From assembly GCA_027489895.1 (NCBI GenBank), contig JAIXZD010000357.1, forward strand, positions 1 through 40,809: 40,809 nucleotides of DNA, read 5' to 3'. Positions 15,727 to 23,909 of this stretch are shown in pieces (position 1 is the stretch's first letter; each line of letters begins with the position of its first letter). The stretch comes from Planctomycetaceae bacterium (GTDB taxonomy: Bacteria > Planctomycetota > Planctomycetia > Planctomycetales > Planctomycetaceae). A program made the translations under genes and the position numbers. Below the pieces are notes generated by a model. That model was not told where the DNA came from and searched no databases. It was given only the letters and a program-made list of their open reading frames with translations.

Positions 15727-15830
15727 TGGCCAACGGCGCCGAATCGTCCCGATCGCAACGTGTCACCCCCGGAGAACCCGCTCGCTTCCAGGGGGTGGGC
15801 GACCTTGAAGCAGAAGGCGGGGAACGCCCG

Positions 15831-16706
15831 GTGCGCGCGTATTTGTGGATGCTGTTCGCGGCCGTTTCGTTTTCCACGATGGGCGGTCTCGCGCATGCCG
15901 CTGGTAACAGTTTCGACTGGCAGATGATTGCCTTCGCCCGGGCGCTCATTCCCCTGGTCCTGACGGTGGCCTGGGGGCTGGCGGAAGGGGCACCGCTACT
16001 GGTCTGGAAGCCATGGTCGCTGTGGGTCCGCAGTCTCGCGGGCAGTTCCGCGTTGCTATCGGCCTTCTACTGCTTCACGCGGTTGCCGGTGGGCGATGTG
16101 CTGACGCTGACGCATCTGTTTCCGGTCTGGCTGGCCCTCCTCAGTTGGCCGGTGCTCGGACAGAAACCGACCTGGTCGACTTGGCTGGCGATTGCGGTCG
16201 GGATGTCGGGCGTGTTTCTCGTGCAGCAGCCGCATCTGGAGCGGGGCAACCTGGCAACGCTCGTGGCCGTGTTTTCTTCGTTCTGTTCCTCGGTGGCGAT
16301 GCTCGGGCTGCACCAGTTGAAAGGCATTTCTCCCCGCGCGGTGGTGATGCACTTTTCAGCGGTCTCACTCGTGTTCTGTGGAGTGGCCTGGGGACTAGCT
16401 CCGACCGCAGGCTGGAAGCCGGGAGCTTCACTCGCAGTGGGGCTGACGCTTCTGGCGGGAATTGGCGGGACAGCCACACTGGGGCAACTGGCGCTCACCA
16501 AAGCGTTCACTTCGGGGGTGCCGAGCCAGGTGGCGTTGATCGGGCTGTCTCAGGTGGCTTTCGGTATGCTGATGGACGTCACCCTGTTTGACCGGCACTT
16601 CACCGCGCCGACGTTGATTGGCACCGCCCTCGTCCTCGCACCAACCGCCTGGCTGATGACGCGCCGCCCCCGACCAGTTGATGAAATCCGACGCGATGCC
16701 ACCTGA
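15831..16706 (+). CDS. EamA/DMT-superfamily transporter
   Basis: 291 aa integral membrane protein with ten hydrophobic segments in two EamA repeats: the first opens YLWMLFAAVSFSTMGGLAHA, the second starts near LATLVAVFSSFCSSVAML. Family members move metabolites, often amino acids or nucleotide precursors, across the inner membrane; the direction and cargo are unknown. The first repeat ends with LPVGDVLTLTHLFPVWLALLSW and the second with PSQVALIGLSQVAFGMLMD, matching the usual positions of the conserved helix 3-4 and 8-9 motifs. The frame is open from GTG 15714, but that codon lies in the loop of an intergenic hairpin. GTG 15831, preceded by GGCGGGGA and sitting right before helix 1, gives the usual family length. 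ATG 15849 is another option. Confidence 0.82.
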   Translation: MRAYLWMLFAAVSFSTMGGLAHAAGNSFDWQMIAFARALIPLVLTVAWGLAEGAPLLVWKPWSLWVRSLAGSSALLSAFYCFTRLPVGDVLTLTHLFPVWLALLSWPVLGQKPTWSTWLAIAVGMSGVFLVQQPHLERGNLATLVAVFSSFCSSVAMLGLHQLKGISPRAVVMHFSAVSLVFCGVAWGLAPTAGWKPGASLAVGLTLLAGIGGTATLGQLALTKAFTSGVPSQVALIGLSQVAFGMLMDVTLFDRHFTAPTLIGTALVLAPTAWLMTRRPRPVDEIRRDAT

Positions 16707-16760
16707 ATGCGATCTGGATTTATTCGATGACGAACCAGACGTAGACCGTGGGGAACCGAG

Positions 16761-17756
16761 ATGCGGTACGCTTTGGGACTCTCGCTGGCACCCAATGCGG
16801 TGGGCGTGGCGCTCAGTGCTTTTGGGCACGCGACCCGGTTTCAGTCGACGCGGCGCAGTCTGTTCGGTGCGGAATCGCCCTCAGAGCTGCTCGGAGTTGC
16901 GTGGACGACAGTTTGTGACATTCTGGCCCGTTGGGATGCCCGTCCCGATACGATCACCTCTGTGGCGCTCTCGCTTGCGGGACACGCGGATGCGTCTGGC
17001 CGCCCGAGCGGCGGAGCCTGGCCAGCCGCCTGGCAGGGAGCGGACATTGTCGGCTGGGCACGCACACAATTCGGGTGTGAGGTCACCTGCATCACGGGAC
17101 TGGATTTGATCCTGCGGCGCGTCGCACCGAGTCAGCGGGAGGAGACCTCCCTCGTGGTCTGGATCGATGATGAACTGGTGGCCGCCCTTGGCCCGCAGCG
17201 AATCCGGCTGGGGCAGTTGACGCCGGGACTGCTCGCCCTGAGTCTGCCGCCGGCGCGGCCATCGCTCGCCGATCTGGTCACGTCGACGGCACTTTTGGCA
17301 CGCTGGCAATTGGCCCAGATGAGTCGTCAGGCCGCTCGCGATCGCGCTCGAGAACAGTTTGGGGAGTCATCGCGTTCAGACAGCCTTGCGAATCGGGTGA
17401 CACCAAAAAGCAGCGATGAACTGCTCTCGCTGGCGGTCCGGGATGATGAATTGGCGCGGGCGATTGTCTCGGATGCGGCGGTCGCAATCGCCTGGGGCTG
17501 TGCGCAGCTTCAGGCCTGTCTGCCGGGCTATCGTGAGATCGTGCTGGCTGGACCTCTGACCGACCTGCCGCCCGAGTTGTTCCTCGACCCGGTTCGACGG
17601 ATCGTGCATGACTGGTTAGCGCTCACCGCCGGGCCGGTTGTGCGGGTTACCGCGCTTCCGCGTGGCCGCGATGCACTGCTGGAGGAACTGGTGGAAGTTG
17701 CTCTGCTTCGAACGATGACAGGTCTTCGAGTTCATGACGCCGGGGCTGCGGAGTGA
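16761..17756 (+). CDS. ROK/actin-fold ATPase-like protein lacking catalytic motifs (function unknown)
   Basis: 331 aa, 54 bases after the EamA gene, probably co-transcribed with it. The N-terminus MRYALGLSLAPNAVGVALSA has the strand-turn-strand shape of the phosphate-1 loop of the ROK/hexokinase/actin fold, but the usual DxGGTK is replaced by SLAPNA. A second likely phosphate-loop strand is TSLVVWIDDELVAALG (about 128-144), and a C-terminal adenosine-like motif is YREIVLAGPLTDLPPELFLD (about 256-275). There is no ROK zinc motif (CxCGxxGC) and no clear catalytic Asp-Gly pair. It may be a degenerate sugar kinase or regulator, or belong to an undescribed family. The fold assignment is moderate; no enzymatic activity is claimed. 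Confidence 0.6.
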   Translation: MRYALGLSLAPNAVGVALSAFGHATRFQSTRRSLFGAESPSELLGVAWTTVCDILARWDARPDTITSVALSLAGHADASGRPSGGAWPAAWQGADIVGWARTQFGCEVTCITGLDLILRRVAPSQREETSLVVWIDDELVAALGPQRIRLGQLTPGLLALSLPPARPSLADLVTSTALLARWQLAQMSRQAARDRAREQFGESSRSDSLANRVTPKSSDELLSLAVRDDELARAIVSDAAVAIAWGCAQLQACLPGYREIVLAGPLTDLPPELFLDPVRRIVHDWLALTAGPVVRVTALPRGRDALLEELVEVALLRTMTGLRVHDAGAAE

Positions 17757-17780
17757 GCCGGGGTGCAGTGCACGCTAGGG

Positions 17781-17817
17781 GAAGCCTCATCGCTTCCTCT
17801 ACGAGGCTTCGAGTTTT
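17781..17817 (+). terminator. Rho-independent-type terminator after the ROK-like gene
   Basis: GAAGCCTC (17781-17788) pairs perfectly with GAGGCTTC (17803-17810) over a 14-base loop and is followed by GAGTTTTCG. It lies 25 bases after the stop codon at 17754-17756. The T-run is short, so strength is uncertain. Confidence 0.55.
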
Positions 17818-18050
17818 CGTCGAGGACTCGCCGGTCTTCCGAAAAATTCACAGCTTCGACGAGGGTGTGGGGCGGCCAACGGGTGACCGCTGCGATTTTG
17901 GTGCGGTTTTTCCTTTGGGCCGGGCGCCGCCTGTCTGGTGTTGTGCGTTGAAACGCGAGATAACTGCGACTCGGATGATCCCGGTCGGCCGAATGGCGAG
18001 TTTCGTCGTTCCGAACGGGAGCAGCCTCCGTCAGTCCCGCCTGCCTGGTC

Positions 18051-19892
18051 ATGCCTGTTTCCGCCCCCACCGCATCCCCAGTTTCGATGTCCCGCCCGGA
18101 CAACTCAGCCCTGCTCTGGCGCATGACGCGTCTGGCCTGGCAGTACCGCTGGGGCTGTGTCCGCCTGATCATCGAGCAGTTGCTCCTGCTCTCGACAGCG
18201 CTGGCGGCAACGTATCTGACGGGGTTGGGCATCGACGTGATTCGATATCACGCCGGCGGCATGACCGGACCGCTCTGGCTGCCTCCGGGGCTCGATCGCT
18301 GGCTGACGTCGGCTCCACAGACGCAGATTGCCCTGATCGCCGGGCTGCTGCTGGGCGTGGCGCTCTTGCGCGCCGTGCTCAACTATCGATACGCGGTCGA
18401 CTCCGCGATTCTCATTCAGCGGCGAATCGTCGTCGACCTGCGGGCGGCCGTGTACGACCGGATGCAGCGACTGGGGTTTCTGTTTTTTGACTCTCAGGCC
18501 ACCGGCTCGATTATCAACCGGGTGACATCGGATGTGCAGGCGGTGCGAGCGTTTGTCGACGGAGTGATCATCCAGGGGCTGATTCTTGTGCTGTCGCTGG
18601 TCGTCTATCTCGTCTACATGCTGGAGATTCATGTCGGGCTGACGATCGCCACGCTGGCCACCACGCCCCTGCTCTGGTGGGCGACGCTGGTGTTTTCCCG
18701 CAAGGTCCGCCCCGAATACGACCGAAACCGGGAGCTGGTCGATCAGATGGTGCTGACCCTCGCCGAGAATGTGCAGGGCGTGCATGTCATCAAGGGGTTC
18801 CATCGCGAGCCGGAAGAGATCGCCAAGTTTCAGCGGGCCAGTGAAGAGGTCCGCGATCAGCAGCGGTCGATTTTCTGGAAGGTGAGCGTGTTCACCCCCG
18901 CGATTGGCTTTTTGACACAAATCAACCTCGCGGTGCTGCTGGGTTACGGCGGGTACCTCGTGACGCAGGACCTCTTGCCGCTGGGGACAGGCCTCGTGGT
19001 GTTCGCAGGGCTTTTGCAGCAGTTTTCGAGTCAGGTCTCGAACATGACGAACATCGCCAACAGCGTGCAGCAGGCGCTGTCGGCGGCCCACCGCGTGTTT
19101 GAAGTGCTGGATATGGAGATCGAAATTGCCAGTCCTCGTGATGCCCTTCGTGCGGGAAGACTGCGAGGAGAGATCGCCTTCGACGACGTGACGTTCGGCT
19201 ATCGCCCGGAGTTGACCGCGCTCGAAGCCATCCGCCTGGAGATTCCAGCGGGTGAAGTCATCGGCATTTTGGGAGCCACCGGGTCTGGCAAATCGACGCT
19301 GCTCAGTCTGGTCCCACGGTTCTACGACCCGCGGGCTGGGGCCGTGCGGATCGACGGGGTCAATGTCCGCGACTACAACCTCGACGACCTGCGACGCAAT
19401 ATCGGCATCGTGTTTCAGGAGAGCTTCCTGTTCAGCAATACGGTGTCTGCAAACATCGCGTTTGGCCAGCCCCTGGCCACGCAGGATCAGGTCATCGCGG
19501 CGGCGAAGACCGCCGGAGCAGACGAGTTTATCCAGGCCCTGCCCAAGGGGTACGACACGATCCTCGGAGAGTTTGGCCTGGACCTTTCGGGCGGGCAGCG
19601 GCAGCGAATCGCGCTGGCGCGAGCACTCTTGCTCGACCCGGCGATCCTGCTCCTTGATGACCCGACGGCTGCGATTGACCCGCACACCGAAGGAGAGATT
19701 TTGACAGCGATGCAATCGGCGATGCGCGGCCGGACGACGTTGATCGTCGCCCACCGCCTGAGCGCCCTGCGCAGTGCCACGCGGGTTGTCGTGCTCGACG
19801 AGGGAAGAATTGTGCAGATGGGTACCCACGCCGAGTTGATGTCCCGCGAGGGGCTTTACAGGGACACGGCCCTGGTTCAAGGCGTCGTGTAA
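18051..19892 (+). CDS. ABC exporter, fused permease-ATPase (MdlB/MsbA-like)
   Basis: 613 aa half-transporter. The membrane domain (about residues 30-330, six hydrophobic segments) carries the exporter signature FFDSQATGSIINRVTSDVQAV. The nucleotide-binding domain begins near 360: Walker A GATGSGKST, Q-loop IVFQESFLFSNTV, signature LDLSGGQRQRIALARALL, Walker B ILLLDDPTAAID, H-loop IVAHRLS. The residue after the Walker B Asp is Asp instead of the usual catalytic Glu, as in one half of some heterodimeric exporters, so a partner subunit elsewhere is possible. It probably exports lipids, peptides or drugs; cargo is unknown. ATG 18051 has no Shine-Dalgarno site; ATG 18087 is an alternative. A 637-codon open frame on the other strand (18105-20018) is a shadow of this gene. 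Confidence 0.92.
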   Translation: MPVSAPTASPVSMSRPDNSALLWRMTRLAWQYRWGCVRLIIEQLLLLSTALAATYLTGLGIDVIRYHAGGMTGPLWLPPGLDRWLTSAPQTQIALIAGLLLGVALLRAVLNYRYAVDSAILIQRRIVVDLRAAVYDRMQRLGFLFFDSQATGSIINRVTSDVQAVRAFVDGVIIQGLILVLSLVVYLVYMLEIHVGLTIATLATTPLLWWATLVFSRKVRPEYDRNRELVDQMVLTLAENVQGVHVIKGFHREPEEIAKFQRASEEVRDQQRSIFWKVSVFTPAIGFLTQINLAVLLGYGGYLVTQDLLPLGTGLVVFAGLLQQFSSQVSNMTNIANSVQQALSAAHRVFEVLDMEIEIASPRDALRAGRLRGEIAFDDVTFGYRPELTALEAIRLEIPAGEVIGILGATGSGKSTLLSLVPRFYDPRAGAVRIDGVNVRDYNLDDLRRNIGIVFQESFLFSNTVSANIAFGQPLATQDQVIAAAKTAGADEFIQALPKGYDTILGEFGLDLSGGQRQRIALARALLLDPAILLLDDPTAAIDPHTEGEILTAMQSAMRGRTTLIVAHRLSALRSATRVVVLDEGRIVQMGTHAELMSREGLYRDTALVQGVV

Positions 19893-19935
19893 GTCGAGGG
19901 GTGTAACGGCAAGGGAGGCAGCAATTGTCGTCATC

Positions 19936-19979
19936 GCGGGAGCCGGAAGCGTTGGCGCCCGGGGGGGAGCGATTCCCGC
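19936..19979. repeat. Intergenic palindrome, GAAGCGT family (copy 2)
   Basis: The outer stem GCGGGA (19936-19941) pairs with TCCCGC (19974-19979), with the family arm GGAAGCGTTGGCGCCC at 19945-19960 followed by a run of seven G. It lies between the convergent 3' ends of the ABC exporter and glycerate kinase genes, where it could help separate the two transcripts. Confidence 0.55.
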
Positions 19980-20019
19980 TCGCGAATAGACCACAAAGCG
20001 ATCATCAGCCGCACCCAAA

Positions 20020-21435
20020 TCACCGCGTTACATCGGATCGCGGGCCGGTCACCGTGTCCGGAGAATTGCCCGGTCGCGCAAGCAGAATCCTCAGGTCCAT
20101 CACATTGGTGTGTGTCGGGCCCGTGACCACCAGCCCTCCCACCCGTTCGAGATAAGGAAAGGCGTCGCAAGTGGCGAGGGCCTCGTCGGGATGTTCCCCG
20201 AGACCTTGCGCCGTGGCGAGGACCGAGGCATCGACAAGGCCCCCGGCGGCCGTTGTGGGGCCATCTTCGCCATCGGTTCCTGCTGACAGCAGTACGACCC
20301 CGGTGATCGGCTTCGTCCACCAGTGAGCCAGTGCCGCGAGCGCCAATTGCTGATTGCGGCCCCCCTTCCCGGCCGCACGATCGCTCGGCAGTGTGACGAC
20401 AGGCTCGCCGCCGCTCACCAGGCAGAGTGATTCGCCCGTTGCGCGGGCCTCCGCCTGCAGCGCGATCGCGCGCTCGGCCAGACGGATCCCCTCGACCCGC
20501 GCTTCGCCCTGACGATCCTGCTCGATCTCGACCACGCGATATCCGCGCCGAGCGGCTTCTTCTGCGGCCGCCAGGCAGGAAACTCGATTTGTTCCCAGCA
20601 GATGCTGAGTCACCGGACATTTGAATGAGCCGTCGTGATCTGCGGCGGTGCCGAAAGATCGACGTCGCTCCAGCACCGCATAAATCGCGACAGGTAGCAA
20701 CGTTCGATCCGGGTCAAACTGCGCCAGGACCGACAGTGCCTTCTCAGGCGAAGAGCGCGTGGGACAGTTCGGCCCCGAGGCGATCACATCGAGCGGGTCA
20801 CCAATCACATCGGAGATGATCAGCGTTGCGACATGCCCGGCTCCCGCGGCGGCTCGGGCCAGTCCACCCCCCTTGACCCGAGACAACTGGGACCGAACGG
20901 CGTTCAACTGCTGGATCGTCGCGCCCCGGCGACTGAGGAGACGTGTCAGCGACTGTTTGTCGGCCAGGGTCAGTCCGGAAACCGGCGCGGGCATCAGGGC
21001 GCTGCCGCCGCCCGACAACAGGACGAGCACCAGATCGCAGGGCCGGGCACCCTGAACGATCTTGAGGATGGCCTCTGTCCCGACGATGCCCGCTTCAGTC
21101 GGTTCGTTCACGCCCGCCGGTCGTGCGGGGTGCAAGTGGATGTGTGGCAGCGCGCGGACACAGTCCTCGGGGACATTCACCCAGCCCGACAAACGCGATG
21201 CGAACGGTGTCCCCGCGACCGCGGCCTCAACCCCCGCCGCCATTCCCGCGCCGGCTTTCCCCGCACCAACGACCAGCAGGCGGGTGGCTGGCGTCAGGGG
21301 CCAGTCGATGCCCGCCACTTTGAGACGACCATCCTCAACACGGATTTGCCGTTGGACCAGCGACTGCGACTCGACCGCAGCGACACCCGCCCGCCAGATC
21401 GCCAGCGCATCGTCGGCCAGTGGAGTGAGAGACAT
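20020..21435 (-). CDS. Glycerate 2-kinase (MOFRL/DUF4147 family)
   Basis: 471 aa. Family members phosphorylate D-glycerate to 2-phosphoglycerate; some were earlier annotated as hydroxypyruvate reductases (TtuD). The N-terminal domain has the glycine-rich LLVVGAGKAGAGMAAGVE (about 53-70), then VLVLLSGGGSALMPAPVSG (about 135-153), KSLTRLLSRRGATIQQLNAVRSQLS with the conserved NxVR helix, and RVKGGGLARAAAGA. The C-terminal MOFRL domain contains GGRNQQLALAALAHW and LLSAGTDGEDGPTTAAGG. It would link glyoxylate, serine or sugar-acid breakdown to glycolysis. The product of the partial D-xylonate dehydratase near 39.2 kb does not feed it directly. It appears to be a single-gene unit. Confidence 0.93.
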   Translation of the reverse strand: MSLTPLADDALAIWRAGVAAVESQSLVQRQIRVEDGRLKVAGIDWPLTPATRLLVVGAGKAGAGMAAGVEAAVAGTPFASRLSGWVNVPEDCVRALPHIHLHPARPAGVNEPTEAGIVGTEAILKIVQGARPCDLVLVLLSGGGSALMPAPVSGLTLADKQSLTRLLSRRGATIQQLNAVRSQLSRVKGGGLARAAAGAGHVATLIISDVIGDPLDVIASGPNCPTRSSPEKALSVLAQFDPDRTLLPVAIYAVLERRRSFGTAADHDGSFKCPVTQHLLGTNRVSCLAAAEEAARRGYRVVEIEQDRQGEARVEGIRLAERAIALQAEARATGESLCLVSGGEPVVTLPSDRAAGKGGRNQQLALAALAHWWTKPITGVVLLSAGTDGEDGPTTAAGGLVDASVLATAQGLGEHPDEALATCDAFPYLERVGGLVVTGPTHTNVMDLRILLARPGNSPDTVTGPRSDVTR

Positions 21436-21627
21436 GGCTGGAACTCAACGCACCGCAGGGCGATCGGGACGGCCGATCCAAACTCACGTCCAGAACAGTT
21501 GATCTTCTGGGCGGAGTGTATCGGAAGTCGTACGATTTCGACCGTAGGACTATGTGAGTCCCGACTGTTTCACGAGGCCTTCATGCGTGAGGGTGGCCTT
21601 GATCCTTCGGATCCCGCAGGTCGAGAC

Positions 21628-22089
21628 CTAAGAGGCCGGGGCCGGGACCGACACCGACCGCCGGGGTGGCAAAATCGACCGGCCTTGCCCGACGGGCTGT
21701 GGGCTGCCATCGGCCGCCGGGACGGTCAGCGAGCTGTCGAAGGGGATCGGATTGTGCCGTAGCTCTGGCTCATACGTGTCGCGCCAGCCAAAAAAGCCGC
21801 CCGGTGCCCACGGCAGTGTGACGTTCTCGCAATACGGCTTCGGGCCGTGGTAACCCAGCCATTCCGGACAGACTGGACAGGGATAATCGAGCTGGCCGCT
21901 GTGATAGCCCTGTCCGCGCGGCCCAACCGCGGCCAAGGGAGAGCGTGGAGAGGTCGATGGATTGCCCGTGTAGTGGAACCGAGGTCCCTGCGATCCGTAG
22001 ACCGTGACGGGCGGCCGCAAGAAGTCACCCGCGAGGACGAGCCGAGGTGCACCGGCAACAACCAGAACCAGCAACAGCAGGCGAGTCAT
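21628..22089 (-). CDS. Small secreted Pro/Gly-rich protein, function unknown
   Basis: 153 aa. A clear signal peptide, TRLLLLVLVVAGAPRLVLA, ends just before GDFLRPP. The mature part is rich in Pro, Gly, Tyr and Ser and carries three Cys, two in CPVCPEWLGYHGPKPYC, a cluster that could bind metal or form disulfides. I recognise no domain. The ATG at 22089 has an AAGGA Shine-Dalgarno site six bases upstream, one of the better ones here, which supports a real gene. It lies between glycerate kinase and the GT39 gene on the same strand with spacers of about 190-200 bases. Small proteins of this composition are common in planctomycetes; a cell-envelope role is a guess. Confidence 0.65.
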   Translation of the reverse strand: MTRLLLLVLVVAGAPRLVLAGDFLRPPVTVYGSQGPRFHYTGNPSTSPRSPLAAVGPRGQGYHSGQLDYPCPVCPEWLGYHGPKPYCENVTLPWAPGGFFGWRDTYEPELRHNPIPFDSSLTVPAADGSPQPVGQGRSILPPRRSVSVPAPAS

Positions 22090-22288
22090 TCTGCATCCTT
22101 AGACCGGTCCCGTGGTCGTTTTGCGCATCCACCCTACGACTTTCCATCGACGGCACGCAAAGCCGGTTTGGAAAACGCGGGTTGTTCGCGATGGGCAAGC
22201 GCCTGGACGTCAACAGGATTCCATCCGAGCACTGAAGAGACAATCGGCTGAACAGCGTCCAGGCCGTCGCTTCCTGGCCAGCGCCGGT

Positions 22289-23872
22289 CTATTTCCACAG
22301 ATCGGCCCGGCGATAGAGGCCCCACTGCCAACCCACGGGGCCGGAGAATCCGTAGGTCTTTACCAACCGGTACAGTTTATCCGTCTCCGTGAAACTGGTC
22401 GGAAATGTCGCCTCGGCATCCAGGTCGTGGAGAATCAGCCATTCGACCCCTTCGACCGGCCAGGCGCCGAGAGGGCGATACTCGATCTGCTGAAACGTAG
22501 GATTTCTCCGAACGTGAAAGGCAATCAGCATGCCGTTACGGAAGTCGTGATCGCTGCCGACAACAGCCTTCGCTTCTGGACCGTGAGCGCGCGAATTCTC
22601 GTCGGCCAGATCCTGCAAGGCTGTTTGGTAGTGCCCCCGTCCCTCGCGAAAGAAGCCTGCGAATTCCAATCCGTTGCCGGCCGCCCATAACAACGAGAGG
22701 CACACCGCAACGACCTGCATCGCGCGGGAACCAAACCACAGTCGCGTCAGCCCCAATCCCAGTGCCGGAAACAGAACAATCATCGGCACAAGAAAGTGAC
22801 GCGGGTAGACGAGCCTCGCTGGCGCAAGTCCAAAAAGAAGTATCGGTGCGACCACGACGATCGCGGCACAACAGATCCATTCGCGGCTCTCCCGGCCGCG
22901 TACCGTCTGCATGCCAACCGAAAGCAGGAGCACAAACCCCACCGCCGCCAGCGCCTTGGCAACTCCATCGAGGCGACCAAATGGTTCGGAGAGCGTATCG
23001 AGTGTGACCAGCAGACGATCCATATGGGGGCCCCCCCCGATGAGAGCGACTTGAAGGTCCACAAGATACAGCCAGACGACCCCCAGCGTTGGCCCAAGAA
23101 ACGCCAGAATTCCGCCGGAAGCGCGGCGCCACCACAGTCCGTCATGCCGAAGCGGCCACATAAGCTCAACCAACAGCCACAGGGCCTGTGCGACGAACAC
23201 GGTCAGATACGAAAGATGTCCGAGAAACCCGCAGAGCGATGTTGCGGAAAAGAGCCACCAGGCCTTGGCGCGGGGACGCCTCAGTACTTCTCCCAACTGC
23301 CACTGGCTCACCGTGGCCGCCAGAATGGCGAGCGAATAACCGCGTGCTTCACTGGAGTAGATCGCAAACACGGCCGATGTGGCGAGGAGCAGACCAGTGA
23401 CATAGCCGGCGATCTCAGTAACCCGACGATCCTCGCCCGAAAAAGGCCCCGACAGGCGACGCGTCAACGCTACGACCACCAGCAGCGTCGCAACGCCCGC
23501 GACAAGGGAATGGAGTCGGTAGACCCACACCGGTGCCCATGGGCCACACAACCACAGCCAGAGCGTGTTGAGGTAGTTGTTGTTGTCGGCGTGGAGCGAG
23601 GTAAAGATCTGGTCGGGAGATGTGACGCCCAGGGCCATCGCCCACGACCAGATTTCATCGAGCCAGAAGTCGGTTACCAGACCAGGAAGTCGCAGCGCCA
23701 GTCCAATCGCCAGCAAGCCCGCGAGCAGGGAGATTCGAACCCAGATGCTGTTCAGCGGGCCGGAAACCATCGCCCCGGAGCCATCAGCCGATGCAGTCCC
23801 GGTGGGGCATCCACCCGCATTCCGCGACACAGGAGGGAGAGGTTCAGTGGGTTTTTGAGGGAAGTGAGTCAT
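22289..23872 (-). CDS. GT39/ArnT-like polytopic membrane glycosyltransferase
   Basis: 527 aa with roughly ten hydrophobic segments after a 42-residue polar N-terminus. The first outside loop holds FWLDEIWSW (D72, E73), the acidic pair found at the catalytic site of GT-C enzymes that use lipid-linked sugars, and then HADNNNYLNTLWLW. The C-terminal quarter is soluble. Such enzymes transfer sugars from polyprenyl phosphates to lipids, glycans or proteins on the outer face of the membrane; the acceptor is unknown. The ATG at 23872 is the longest option. ATG 23770 would remove the polar leader and leave a more normal 139-base divergent spacer before bioA. A G5C8 tract at 23026-23038 lies in the coding region. 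Confidence 0.78.
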   Translation of the reverse strand: MTHFPQKPTEPLPPVSRNAGGCPTGTASADGSGAMVSGPLNSIWVRISLLAGLLAIGLALRLPGLVTDFWLDEIWSWAMALGVTSPDQIFTSLHADNNNYLNTLWLWLCGPWAPVWVYRLHSLVAGVATLLVVVALTRRLSGPFSGEDRRVTEIAGYVTGLLLATSAVFAIYSSEARGYSLAILAATVSQWQLGEVLRRPRAKAWWLFSATSLCGFLGHLSYLTVFVAQALWLLVELMWPLRHDGLWWRRASGGILAFLGPTLGVVWLYLVDLQVALIGGGPHMDRLLVTLDTLSEPFGRLDGVAKALAAVGFVLLLSVGMQTVRGRESREWICCAAIVVVAPILLFGLAPARLVYPRHFLVPMIVLFPALGLGLTRLWFGSRAMQVVAVCLSLLWAAGNGLEFAGFFREGRGHYQTALQDLADENSRAHGPEAKAVVGSDHDFRNGMLIAFHVRRNPTFQQIEYRPLGAWPVEGVEWLILHDLDAEATFPTSFTETDKLYRLVKTYGFSGPVGWQWGLYRRADLWK

Positions 23873-23909
23873 GCTGTGTTTTCCGGACTTTCCCGATTAC
23901 AACCGCCTC

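Noticed and set aside
15714-15830. Upstream GTG start (15714) for the EamA transporter
   Set aside because: The codon lies in the loop of a perfect 8-bp hairpin of the repeat family, and the added 39 residues have no likeness to a transporter N-terminus.
18105-20018. 637-codon open frame on the minus strand
   Set aside because: It lies fully antisense to the clearly recognisable ABC exporter; the translation is rich in His, Arg, Gln and Asp with no domain, typical of a GC-rich shadow frame.
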